NCBI GenBank assembly: GCA_027886175.1
Contig: JAJNNQ010000027.1
Coordinates: forward strand, 7,702,001-7,766,000
Length of the DNA: 64,000 nucleotides
Reading direction: 5' to 3'
DNA from: Phylloscopus collybita
Lineage: Eukaryota > Chordata > Aves > Passeriformes > Phylloscopidae
Below the pieces are notes generated by a model. That model searched no databases and had not been told where the DNA came from. It was given only the letters and a program-made list of their open reading frames with translations. Position numbers and translations under genes: made by a program. Positions 13,501 through 23,972 of the stretch are shown here, piece by piece. The first letter of the stretch is position 1, and each line of letters begins with the position of its first letter.

Positions 13501-13777
13501 GGAAGGTCAGTGCTAAGCGTGGCTCCTGATTCACAGATTAAAAATTAGATAAAATATATCCAGTCTATCAGCTGAAATCTTTCTGCTGTACAGGACTGGG
13601 ACTTGCACGGGATATCGGCTGTTCCAGTCTACAAGTGCTCCCTCCGAGATCAGAAACCTCCTGCCTGACCCAGCTCTGCCAGAGCTTTCACACCCCCAAG
13701 GAAGGAAGAGTTGTGCGTTTTTAAGGCTCTCCACAAAAGGGTGACTGAAAGATCTGTTCTCCAGTGCTATTTCCAGC
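7560..13777 (-). other. PLAGL2: PLAGL2 3' untranslated region (distal end uncertain)
   Basis: Read on the minus strand, this follows the PLAGL2 stop codon. Mammalian PLAGL2 has a 3'UTR of several kilobases, so a long one is expected. Minus-strand AATAAA hexamers occur at 11482-11487, 11273-11278, 10500-10505 and near 9797; the one at 10500-10505 is followed by a T-rich then G/GT-rich stretch and looks usable. The AT-rich block at 7560-7760, with an ATTAAA-type signal near 7578-7583, looks like the most distal end. No coding frame or interspersed repeat is evident. A cluster of miR-30 seed matches lies near the proximal end. Confidence 0.45.
13066..13227 (-). promoter_or_regulatory. Cluster of three miR-30 seed matches in the PLAGL2 3'UTR
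   Basis: On the PLAGL2-sense (minus) strand, TGTTTACA occurs at 13066-13073 and at 13155-13162; both are 8-mer matches to the miR-30 seed. A third site, GTTTACA at 13221-13227, matches as a 7-mer. The first two share a longer context of about 17 bases (AACAYTGTTTACACAAC). They lie 550-710 nt downstream of the stop codon. Seed matching is seen; actual repression is inferred. Confidence 0.55.
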
Positions 13778-16041
13778 TTATTGGAATGCCTGGTGGAACC
13801 GTGGCAGCGTGGTTGTGCTCAAGCTGGAGGTGAAGACGGGGGGCAACGAATGAAGGGGCCCAAAGTTCAGCGAGGCTCCGGCTCCAGGAGACTCTTGAGG
13901 TTGATGTTGCAAAGTGGTGAGCAGTGGCTGCGCCTCCCCCTGCGAGTAGCCCATGACCAATCCCCCTGATGAGACAGGTGGATTGCAAGGAGGAAGATTT
14001 AGGGGGAGGAAGCCAAGAAGATGAGAGAAGTCCATGTTAGCAGCACAGAGAGCCTCTGAGAGGTTAGCAGGGCTCTTGGAAAGCAAAGCCTCATCCAGGG
14101 CGGGTGGCTGAGGCGAAGAGGACTGAGGATCACCAGATGAGAGAGACAGGCTGCCAGGGAAGTCTGACAAAAAGCTGTCCACTTCTACTTTGGGTAGTTT
14201 CTCAGGCAAATATGAGGTAGATCCAAGCTGATACTTTGGAGGAGGTTGCGGTGGGGAGGAGATGGGAGAAGAAGACTCCAGAGGATAGCTCATTCCCATT
14301 GGAAGAGAATTAGGAACCAAAGAATGGGGCATCCCTGAGCTCGGCATGGTTTGGAGATGTGTGCTGTACATGCCCATGGGCAGCATGCCAGGGAAGCTCT
14401 TACCACCCATCATGTCTCTGGATGCCATACACAGCACAGGACTCAGCTCTTCCTTCACTGCCACAGAGGAGCTGCAGCTGAGCAGACCCAACATGTCCAC
14501 TGGCTCCGTCTTAATCTTCAGCAGTTCCTGCGAGTGGCTTTTCTTCATGTGCCTGGTCAGGTGGTCCTTCCTCCCAAACCTTTGAGCACAGTACTGGCAC
14601 AAGAAGTCCTTCCGCCCCGTGTGCACCACCAGGTGTCTCCGCACGTCCTTCCGGGTGTAGAAGCGCCGGTCGCAGTGGTCACACGGATGCTTCTTTTCCT
14701 TCGCCCCGCCGGATGCCCGCCTGGAATGAGCTTTGAGGTGCTCCAGCAGGACCTGGGTGCTCTCAAAGGTCTGGAGGCACACCTTGCAGCTGAGGTCACC
14801 GCTGGCAGCCGCATGCATGGCCAGGTGTCGCCTGAAGCCCAGTTTGGTGTTGTAGTTCTTGCCGCACTCGGGACAGTGCAGGGCCTCCTTGTTGGGATCG
14901 TGGGTCTGCAGGTGGTTCCGAAGGTGATCCTTCCGATGGAACATCTTCTCGCAGTACATGCACTGGTGAGGCTTCTGAGCAGAGTGCGTGGCCATATGCC
15001 TTAGGGGAGAAAAGCAGGAAAGGTCAGACAAACATCCAGCCCTGAGGGAACACTAGCTTTCCAAGATTTTCCTCGTGTCCTACACTTTATGCCACAAAAA
15101 TCCCAGATGGCCTTCTACCTCTGCTAAACAAGGAGCACAGGAGCACAATGCTTCAGGCAAAACCTAGAGTCTGTCTCTCCTGAGCTCCTGTTCTCTGCTG
15201 AGGCTGCCAAACCTCCCTAGTTCGTGACACTAGGTGAGAAAACTTCAGTTCATCAGGAGGGTCAGGCTGTGCCCAAGTCTGCTGACAGCAACTGTAGCCT
15301 GATTTCACCTCGGTATCTCACACTCTCCCACACTGAGGTTCATCTGATTTCAAGTTCTCAGCCATCCCTGTTTAATTATTTAGTGTTGTACTTCACTACG
15401 TAAATGGAACTCTGCTTCTCCATACTGGAGCAACAGCTGCCATGGAATTATCCCTCTGGCAGAGGCAGGACTTACGAATGCAAACGCTATTCTTGCTTTT
15501 CATTTTGTTTTTTAATCTGTGAACTTCACTTTCTGTTTCTATTTCCTCCCCAGTGAAACAAAAAACAGTTTGAGCTCAGGATACAGCATTAACTGAAGTT
15601 CTCTGGAAGGCACCTAAAGAGATGCCAAGTATGGTAATGTCTGGGACTCAACTGCTTTGCAAGGTAAAAGGGCATTTCCCCTCCTCCAGCTTCTCAGAAA
15701 TTCAAGCAAAGACACACAAGGAAGGGGATTTCCCCTCTCTCCTGGCACTGCTGGGCAGAAGCACTTGCAGATACCTACCTATAGAGCTTGTACTTGGAGG
15801 CAAAGGCCTTGCCACAGTGCAGCTGGGGGCAGTTGTAGGGCCTCTGCTCTGAATGGGAAAGCGTGTGAGTTCTCAGCTTGTCCACGGGAGGGAAGGAGGA
15901 CTCCGATAGTTCACACTGGCATTTTCCCTGACTTTCGGTCTCTTCACCTCTTGGTCTGGGGACTAATTTCCAGCCTGTCTCTTCCTCCTCCTGCTTTGCA
16001 TCTTGAATCCAGTTGGGAACACCGGGAAAAAATGCCGTCAT
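13778..16041 (-). CDS. PLAGL2: PLAGL2, PLAG1-like zinc-finger transcription factor 2
   Basis: There are two coding exons on the minus strand: 16041-15779 and 14999-13778. The split codon AG|G gives Arg88 within the first well-formed finger. The joined product is 494 residues against 496 in human. The start is the ATG that begins MTAFFPGVPNWIQD, matching the mammalian N-terminus. Six regular C2H2 fingers run from about residue 69 to 243, the first with C71, C76, H89 and H93. A degenerate finger with C-x-C spacing (C41, C43, H59, H63) precedes them. After the fingers come two SUMO-type motifs (IKTEP and VKEEL) and a Ser/Pro-rich activation region ending LPRFHQAFQ. PLAG-family factors bind GC-rich sites and activate growth genes such as IGF2, and PLAGL2 is a proto-oncogene in mammals. 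The gene has an intron in its coding region, so it is not a retrocopy. Confidence 0.97.
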
Positions 16042-16174
16042 GGCAGGGCTAGTAGAACACGGCCATGTCAAGCAGAACTCGAGCCTGTGGGCGTCTCGCT
16101 GTGATGTTGTCCCAATGCAGTTTTCTGCTGGAGCCTCCTGTGACCAAACTGCTTTAACAGCAAAACTTCTTCAT
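16042..16174 (-). other. PLAGL2: PLAGL2 exon 2 leader with two short uORFs
   Basis: A strong minus-strand acceptor (pyrimidine tract ending GATTTCAG) places the exon 2 start at 16174. The leader contains a six-codon uORF at 16174-16154, whose ATG is the first triplet of the exon. A five-codon uORF lies at 16066-16049, with G at -3 and G at +4, and it ends only seven nucleotides before the main ATG. The second is the better initiation context of the two. Such uORFs usually lower translation of the main frame. Confidence 0.7.
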
Positions 16175-18174
16175 CTGAAATCACAGAAGGCAGGTGTTGA
16201 GACACTGCATCCTTTACCCCTGCACACAATGAACATGTGAAGATGTGTGTTCCCAGTCATGGGGAACTCCAGTCTCCAACTCCAGTCAACAATGGTTTTT
16301 CTGTCTTTTCCCTCTCTTAAACTGTTACCTCAATAAAATTACGTTCAACTTTTTCTGAGTTGCATTTTTTTGCAACTATTAAGAGCCAGTGTTATCTGTT
16401 GGATGTATTTTCTCCTGAAATACCATAAAAGATGTCTATTTGTAGCTCAAAATACCTTTCCCTGTGTGTTTTGCAGATCACTTCTCATCCTGTTTTTTCA
16501 TATTTTCATTTGCTCTTGCTCTCTGCTTACATGGAATTTCCTCCCAGAGATTCTCAGAGAAACCAAGGTTCTCTTGTATTTTCTTTTCCCATCCTTTCTG
16601 CTACCAACCTGGTGCACTGGGCAAGACCATCTCCAGAGCAAATCAGTCTGAACCCCCCACATGTGGCTGAACAGGGCTGAGGAAGAAAACTCACAATTAT
16701 GGCCAACACCACACCTTTTTCTGGAAGGCAACGGATGGTGCTCCTCTTCAGGGTGGGATTACTCATTGTATTTTCACTTTTCGATTGTGAGGCAGATTCT
16801 GCCTCTTTGGATCAGCAAGTTTTCTACTGTAATGAGCAATTTTTAACTCTCTTTTTTTTTCCTGATACTCTCATCCATTAATAATGGAAGCTCAAACTGT
16901 TTCCTGTTCAACAAAATACACCTCCTGTGAGCTCTCTGGCTTTCATGTTGACGAGGTTCTACATTAATCCCTCTTAGCAGGTTGTTGTTGAGCTGTGCTG
17001 TTGGCCAAGTAAAACGTTTTTTACAGGGTTCTACCGGCAGCTCGACTGGTAAACGGCCAGCTGAAATAAAACCCATCTCCTGCACTCAGTTTGGCTGCCT
17101 GAGAAACTCTTCTTAAAATAGCATCAAACCCTTACTCCATGATTGCTTCAGAGGAGGAACTTCCTGCTGCACCTCAACACGACTGCGAGTTGTGGGCAGG
17201 ATGTGCAACTGCGAGGGAACAAACCAACCCTGAAGAAAGTGCTCAAGGAACGTTATGAAGAGCTGAAATAATAATTACTGTGACTGCACCGCCACCCCAA
17301 ATACCATGGATGGTTCTCTCAGGGTGGAAAACACTGGGAAAGAAGAAGACTCCAAGAAAACATCTCACTGTGAACTTTGGGAATGTCTGTTAAGAACAAA
17401 ACTTGGTTTTGTGCAGGCTAAATCTACGTGGTCAAAGCAGAACAACAAAGGACCAGAACTGCTGAGGTGCCACTTTGGGACAAACCAGCGTGATGTGACA
17501 GCTGCTCTGACCCCTCAGGGTGCAGGAGGCCTGTGGTTCAGAGCAATCTGTCTTTCTGGGTGCTAAAAGCATGAATATTTCACCTCTCTATGAAATATGT
17601 CCCAGAAAACAAGAGTGTTCTCTACCTCTTGCTCCAGAGCGGTGCAGGTGTCCCGGGAGTCTCTGCCACTTTCGCCAGGGAACTGCTCCTTTCCCTCCGA
17701 AAAAGCCTGGCCATCTGGGCCAGTTTCAAAGCTACCTGGAAGAAGACAAGAGTTTGAATTTTGATGTCTTTAACAGTAAGGTGCATAAACGATCACGCTG
17801 GAATTTTGGGGAATTCAGAGGTGCTGTTGCAATCGCCTTGCAAACGTCGGAGGTGCCGGGGGGTGGCCGCGAGGGGCAACTCGCTCCTCCCTCCGGCACC
17901 TCCGCCGTTTGCCTCGGAAGCCAAGCGGGAGACCCCCACCCCCGGGACCACTCCGTGGATAATGCAGCCCCGGTGGAGCGGGATCGCACATCCCGCCCCG
18001 CAGCCCTGAGGGGAGGGAGGCGGGCCCGGCCTACGCCCCCCCCCGCCCCGCATCCTCCTCCTCCTCACACGCCCCCCTGTCCCCTGAGGGGACCCCGCCA
18101 CCGAGGGGAGGGTACGGCCGTGCCACCGCCCCTCGCTGCGGTGCCGCCCCCCTCCCAAGCCCCCCCGCGCTCAC
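16175..18174 (-). other. PLAGL2: PLAGL2 intron 1
   Basis: This is the interval between the inferred non-coding exon 1 donor at 18174 and the exon 2 acceptor. No coding exon, repeat family or RNA gene is recognised. GC content and CpG density rise sharply above about 17,840 as the shared promoter is approached. Confidence 0.5.
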
Positions 18175-18240
18175 CCCGTTCCCCCGGGCCCCGCCAAGCG
18201 CGGCTCCGGTCCCGGCCCCGGCGGCGCCATTGCGCGGGGC
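18175..18240 (-). other. PLAGL2: Probable non-coding exon 1 of PLAGL2
   Basis: On the minus strand a good donor (GG|GTGAGC, with GT at 18174-18173) sits inside the CpG island. It is a suitable partner for the exon 2 acceptor at 16175. The outer limit, which is the transcription start, is a guess. Other donors in the island are possible. Confidence 0.4.
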
Positions 18241-18250
18241 CTTGTGGGAG

Positions 18251-18258
18251 TGACGTCA
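18251..18258. promoter_or_regulatory. Palindromic CRE (CREB/ATF site) in the shared promoter
   Basis: The sequence TGACGTCA is the full palindromic cAMP-response element. It sits 84 bases upstream of the POFUT1 start codon and about 80 bases from the likely PLAGL2 exon 1 donor, so it could serve both genes. Occupancy is inferred. Confidence 0.65.
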
Positions 18259-18341
18259 CGCATCGGTGGTGGCCGCCAGAGCGGCGCGCCGCGGGGCATG
18301 ACGGGATGGTGGCGCCGGGCTCTGGCCGCCGACGAGTCGCC

Positions 18342-21300
18342 ATGGCGGTGCCGCCGGTGCCGGTGCTCCTCGTCCTCCTCCTGCTCCTCCCGGTGATGGC
18401 GGCGGGAGACGACGCGGCACCCGCCTGGGACGAGGCCGGGTACCTGCTCTACTGTCCCTGCATGGGTGAGGCTCTCCCGGTGCGGGCCCTCTGTGCATCT
18501 CCCGGTTGCATTCCCCGGTGCGACCCCCGGCGCGGTTCCCGCTGCAGACTCTGGTGCTGCAGACTCACTCTGGTGCAGACCCCGTGTCATCCCCCGGCGC
18601 GGTCCACGGTCCGCGGTCTGTCCCCCGCTGCTTTCCCCGGTCCATGCCCCGGCACATCCCCCTGGTGCGGCTCCCGCTGAGTCCCCCGGTCCGTGCCCGA
18701 TGCGTCCCCGGCGCGGTCCCCGCCTGAGCCCCATCTCCCACAGGCCGCTTCGGTAACCAAGCCGAGCACTTCCTGGGAGCCCTGGCCTTCGCCCGCGCCC
18801 TCAACCGGACCCTGGCCGTGCCGCCCTGGATCGAGTACCGGCACCACCGCCCGCCCTACACCAACGTGAGTCCCCGCGGGCAGGGCTGGGACCGCTCCGG
18901 GGATGAGCTGCGGGTCCCGAGTAAGGAGAGCCCCGGCTCACGGGCTCTGTTCCCCCACAGCTGCACGTCCCCTACTCGGAGCACTTCAGGCTGGAGCCGC
19001 TCCGGCGGTACCACCGCGTGATCAGCCTGGAGCAATTCATGGAGCATCTGGCGCCCTGGCACTGGCCGCCCGGCAGGAGAGTGGCTTATTGCTTCGAGGC
19101 TGCTGCCCAGAGGAGCGCGGACAAAAACACGTGTCCCATGAAGGTGAGTTCCTCCTCGGCCCCGCGGGCACGGCTTAGTTCCAAAGGCCGTGACTGACTC
19201 ATTCAGGTCACCATTGATTTGCAAATTTAGGAGTTACTACTCACCGCGAATCGGTCTGTGTGGCATTGCTTTCACCACTTGTGGAGTGGCATGCTGTGCC
19301 TTCATTAGTTTTCGTTGTCTGCAAGGATACAGTCTGTGCAAGTAGATTTTATCACTTCAGACTTGACAGTGACTGTAGCTTATCTCCTGCTCTCTGTTTC
19401 TCAGCTGTGGTAGTTTTCCAGCTGGTGTTAAAGCAGCCTTTCTTAACTACCAGTTTGGAAGCTGTGGTGTCCTGCCTCTTTAAGACGACCTCTGCAACCT
19501 TCTCAGTGAACTTCCCTAAATGTATTTAACGGTGTCCTTCCTGTGGAGCTGGTGTGTCAAACAGGCTGTTGTATTCCAGCTGCTCCCATCCTGGAACAGG
19601 TTCTTGCTTTGCACCTCAGGGTCTTGCTAGATCCATCTTTCAGGCTCTGTGTGTGCACCGAATGGACATTTGTCTTTTCTTTGCAGGATGGAAATCCGTT
19701 TGGTCCCTTCTGGGATCAGTTCCAAGTGGATTTTGATAAGTCTGAGCTCTTCAAAGGAATTTCCTTCAGTCCTGCATACAAGGACCATTGGATACAAAGG
19801 TAGCAAGAAGATGGAAAAGTGCTGGCAGGTCACTGTGGACGTTTAGAGTCACTCATGAAAACAGCTGTGACTGTGTATTGTGACTTTACATTTTGGGGAG
19901 AGATTGAAGTGGCTAGTTAGTAATGTAATTAAAAATTATATTATTATAATTAAAAATATTAATGCTTTTCCCATTAACTATTTGCTGAGCACTTCCTGTG
20001 GGCATTATTTTAGGCATGAACTCTGTTAGGTTGATTGATTTCTGAGCCAGGAATATTTAATTTATTAAGTATTTATTTATTAAATATGTAATTAATCGTC
20101 ATAAAGAACTTGGTTCTCAGTTGGTGTTATGAATTACATTTTGCTGCCTACCTCGTGTTTTCAGAGCTATGGGTGACTTTAGTGGTTATCAGTAAGTTTG
20201 GGTGACAGAATTGTTCTAGTCTGGGGTGAAAGTGTAACCTCTCATTGCTTGGTAGCTCCTCACTGCACGTTTGAGGCTCTTCTCTTATTGTGTGTCAGAT
20301 AAAAGGTCTGAGGTAAAATACAGTCCTTGAGATTTCTTCAGTTCAGCTGGCAAAACAGCTAAAATTATCTAAATTTAGAGCAATGGATGCTGCATATTTT
20401 GGAGCATTCCTGGTTTTTTCTATTCTAACCTTCACAGGAGTCTTCTCGCAGGTTTGGTCACGTTTCAGACTGCTGGCCTTTGGTTTTCCTTAGGTTTCCA
20501 CCCTCTGAGCACCCTGTTCTCGCCTTACCTGGAGCTCCAGCCCAGTTCCCTGTCCTGGAGGAGCACCGGCCGCTGCAGAAGTACATGGAGTGGTCTGATG
20601 CCATGGTGGAGAAGGGAGAAGCCTACATCCAGTCTCTGCTGCTCCGGCCCTACGTCGGCATTCACCTGAGGATCGGCTCGGACTGGGTACGGCAGCAGCA
20701 ACTGGGATCTGGATAAAGCTGCTCAAAAAGGAGCTGTGGTGCTGGGAGAGCCACCTGATCCCTGCTGGCATCCAGGAGCTCCCTGTGTGTTAGCAGTGGC
20801 ATTGGGATTTTTTCAGAGAGGCAGAGGTTGGGCCGTGGTGGTGTTTTCTTACTCCAGTGTGGTACTCTGAGAACGAAGAAAGGCTGTGGCGAGGTGGGGT
20901 TCAGCCTCTCCTGCCAGTGACAGGGCGAAGGGAAATGGCCTCAGGTTGCACCAGGGGAGGTTCAGTTTGGATATCAGGGAAAAATTCTTCACTGAAAGAG
21001 TCATTGAGCACTGGCCCAGCCTGCCCATGGTGGAATTGCCATTCCAGGAACTGTCCAGAACACAAGTAGATGTAAGGTTTCTGGTAAGGTTTAGTGGGCA
21101 TGGGGTATCTGTTCAAAGTTTGGATTTGATAATCTCATAGATCTTCAGCTTTGATGATTCTGTGATTCTCTTTTCCTCTCCCAATAGAAAAATGCCTGCA
21201 ACATGTTAAAGGATGGAACGGCCGGGCCGCACTTCATGGCTTCACCGCAGTGCGTGGGCTACGACCGGAGTGCTGCAGTGCCTCTCACCATGGACATGTG

Positions 21301-22045
21301 CCTGCCAGACCTCAGAGAGATCAAACGGGCTCTCAAGCTCTGGGTTGCGAAGATTGAAGCTAAATCTGTTTATATTGCTACCGATTCTGAGCCCTACACA
21401 ACAGAAATACAACAGTTCTTCCAGGAAAAGGTGAGTCTTCCAGAAACCTCTTCTGGCAGGAGTGCTTGGATAAAAACCTCCCTTGGATTCTGGCCTGAGG
21501 CTGTCATGGACAGCAGACAGGTAGTTGTGGAACAGGTTATTCACAGCCAAATATTGGCATCTCAAAGTGAATTTGGCTCGTAGCAATAAAAATTATCCTG
21601 TAAAACTCTTTTTTACAGGAGATTGAAGAGCATTTTCTGGCATGGTAGTAAATATTTCCGTGGAAAGGGTTTAAATTAAATAAACGTAAGTGATTTTCAG
21701 AAATGCTCTGACATTGATCTAATCATAAATGAGTTATAGGGCAGAGAAAGACAAAACTCACTCTCCTGTTGTGTATTCCATTTCTAATATTATGCCAAGA
21801 CATTGGATTGTGATAATAGCTGACTGGATTCATCTGCTCTCCTCCTTTATCTGCAGCTCAAGGTTGTCAGCTTGCAGCCAGAAGTGCCTCAGATTGATCT
21901 GTACATCCTTGGCCAGTCTGACCACTTCATCGGGAACTGTGTCTCTTCCTTCACTGCCTTTGTGAAAAGAGAGCGTGATGTCCATGGGAAACCCTCCTCA
22001 TTTTTTGGCATGGACCACCCACCGAGGCTGCGGGATGAGTTTTGA
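18342..22045 (+). CDS. POFUT1: POFUT1, GDP-fucose protein O-fucosyltransferase 1
   Basis: Seven exons, all GT-AG: 18342-18465, 18744-18865, 18961-19143, 19687-19799, 20494-20686, 21188-21430 and 21857-22045. The product is 388 residues, the same length as human. Residues 1-22 form a hydrophobic signal peptide. The GRFGNQ motif (N46) and HLRIGSDW motif (R240), which bind GDP-fucose and are needed for catalysis in this family, are intact. The C-terminus RDEF is a KDEL-like ER retrieval signal. The enzyme adds O-fucose to EGF repeats of Notch and related proteins in the ER. The glycosylation site N62 (NRT) is kept, but residue 160, an Asn-glycan site in human, is Asp here. An in-frame ATG lies 36 bases upstream (18306); I chose 18342 because it places the signal peptide at the N-terminus. 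Confidence 0.97.
20878..21174 (+). mobile_element. CR1-type LINE fragment in a POFUT1 intron
   Basis: The segment carries the typical CR1 3' sequence: 'caggttgcaccaggggaggt', 'aaaaattcttcactgaaaga', and a terminal GATTCTGTGATTCT. Orientation is the same as POFUT1. It is 5'-truncated, as most avian copies are, and it ends about 15 bases before the exon 6 acceptor. Confidence 0.85.
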
Positions 22046-23630
22046 CCAAAGCAGGAAGAGGCTCTGTGGTTCCAGGGCTCTGAGCTGGGTCCTTGGTGCT
22101 GCAGCATTCCCTGTGGGCTGTGGGAGAGCTCCTGCCCTCCAGTACTCCTCACAATCCCTTCCAGACTGTTCTGTCTGATCTCCTGTGTTTCCAATCTGAG
22201 CTCAGATAGAAATTTAAATCAGGTAGTTTATAGGAAACTATAAACTATATATAGTTTTTTAAGATGTAGCTTTTATAGCTCTCCATTCTCACTGCTTGGG
22301 ATTCACCAACAATCATGATGAAGCAGCTGCTCAGATTTCCTCCTCGTTTCATTCTCTGTTAATTCTTAACTCTCACCTGGAGATGTTTTGAAGCTTTGTG
22401 GCCAAAACTGACCATAACTGGTTCTTTTTGAGTGTAAAACTTTTGTCAGGCATATCAGGTTCCCTGGAAAGGGTGTGCAAGGTGATGCTCAGGACTGAAA
22501 AAGCACTGGGTTTTATCCAGGACCACAGTTGTCTTACCAGACCTGTGTCACCACAGTGCCTCGGTTTCCCTTCTCCTGTCCAAAGAGATTCCATTCCCAG
22601 TGCTGTGGGGCCCTGGATCTCTTTGGTGGTGCTGGAGGAGTGCAGTGGGACATGGTATGACATCCAGCTGCCTGTTCAGCCTCTCTGCATCAGCCTGGGG
22701 CAAGGTGTCTGCAGGGACATGGGAGGAGATCTGTCACAGCCAATCCAGAACTGGAGATTGAGGGCTCATAGCTTTGTAGCTGTTGATGTCAGTGAGGTCT
22801 GTGGTAGAAGAGAAACTTTGAGCCAAGGTTATTGAAATAGCTGTAGTGGGGTTGGGTATGTCCTACCTGGATCTATGGTGTTGTTTTGTTTTAGTACTTT
22901 TTACGAGAACCCCTCTGGGAGCATTGCCCCTGTCTGGAGCAGTTCCCAGTGGAGGTAACTCTGGAAAATTATTCATTGATGGGGAAGCAACAGCACAGAC
23001 CCCTCTGTTTGGCCTGATTTGGTTTGATGCTGGTAACACTGATAATCCCAGCTTGACCAATGCCTTTTGGTGCTTCTGTGACTGTTTTCTGGGCCAAAGA
23101 CTGAGTACAGAACTGTTCATTTTCCAAAAATGCCACTTGGGTGAGTCTGTGGTACCAGAGCTGCTGCTTCCAGTGCACAGCTGTGGTCCAGGCAAGGCTG
23201 TTAAGAGCACTCCAAATGTCTATTTTTATGGTGGTCTTTTTCTCCTTGAAATGTTTCTGAGCTTTGAAGGAGTTTGAGGGTTCAGGGGAGTGAGCAAAAG
23301 AGGGCAAAATGAGATGATCCCCCAGGTGTCAGGGTGGCAAAAACTCATCTCTTGTTTCCTCAGGGCTGGCTTCAAAAATCGTGGGATTTGTGGAAAAATT
23401 ATGAGGTCTGGGGCCTTTGGGAGCTGGGCTTTTGAAGACTGAACCTCCTTGTGTCATACAGTTTACTTACAGTTTACTGCCTTGCTTTGCTGTGGAGCAG
23501 GGGAAGCCGTTCCCCACAATGTTGGGAAGACAAAGTATTAAAACAAAATGTTAGGGTGGGGTGTTTTTTGTTTTGTTTTTTTTTTAAATAAGGTATTTTT
23601 TGTACTAATAAAAACTTGATTTTGTATTCA
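22046..23630 (+). other. POFUT1: POFUT1 3' untranslated region with poly(A) signal at 23607-23612
   Basis: The sequence after the TGA has no conserved frame. AATAAA at 23607-23612 follows a T-rich stretch and is the best terminator candidate. A diverged repeat unit begins at 23143 inside this UTR and has a second copy just past the poly(A) signal. Confidence 0.65.
23143..23280 (+). repeat. Copy A of a diverged ~140-bp direct duplication
   Basis: The unit aligns with 23666-23822. Shared blocks include 'tggtaccagagctgc', 'aaatgtct' and 'tttttatggtggtctttt'. This copy lies in the POFUT1 3'UTR and has TG or CA at some positions where copy B has CG. Confidence 0.75.
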
Positions 23631-23665
23631 CTCGTAGTGGACCAGCATTCCTTCCTCCATTGCAG

Positions 23666-23822
23666 GAGTCTCTGGTACCAGAGCTGCAGCCCTGCACTGC
23701 ACTGCTGCGGTCCAGACAGCTCTGATTAAGGCAGTTTTAACTCTTAAATGTCTTTTTTTATTATTTTTATGGTGGTCTTTTCCTCCTTGGAAATACTCCC
23801 GAGCTCTGGAGGGTTTTAAAGG
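23666..23822 (+). repeat. Copy B of the duplication, at the edge of the KIF3B CpG island
   Basis: The order of shared blocks matches copy A, offset by about 520-540 bases. It has a short extra T/A-rich insertion before 'atttttatggtggtc'. Copy B runs directly into the KIF3B CpG island. I do not recognise the unit as a known avian repeat family. Confidence 0.75.
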
Positions 23823-23972
23823 CGCCAGCCTGGGTGCGGCAGAGCGGCGGGACCCGCCTGGCTGGGGCAAACCCCGGCCCTTGGGGGTTTGGCGGCGTGC
23901 GGGATGCCCGCGGCGGGGCCGCTTTTGTCCCGGCTCCATCCGGGAGCGGCGGCGCGGGGCGGGGGCGCGCCG

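Larger units (their letters stand above)
17840..18480. promoter_or_regulatory. CpG-island bidirectional promoter of PLAGL2 and POFUT1
   Basis: A GC-rich, CpG-dense stretch separates the leftward PLAGL2 first exon from the rightward POFUT1 start codon. The two genes are arranged head to head, as in mammals. No TATA box is evident. A perfect cAMP-response element lies between the two likely transcription starts. The island edges are judged by eye. Confidence 0.8.

Noticed and set aside
16039..16071. Possible ten-residue N-terminal extension of PLAGL2
   Set aside because: The in-frame upstream codon at 16071 is TTG, not ATG. The nearby ATG at 16066 is out of frame and makes a short uORF.
17520..18680. 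386-residue frame running through the bidirectional promoter into POFUT1 exon 1
   Set aside because: It is in frame with POFUT1 but starts at a non-ATG codon, crosses the promoter, and reads past the exon 1 donor. Only the ATG at 18306 is a realistic extension and is reported separately.
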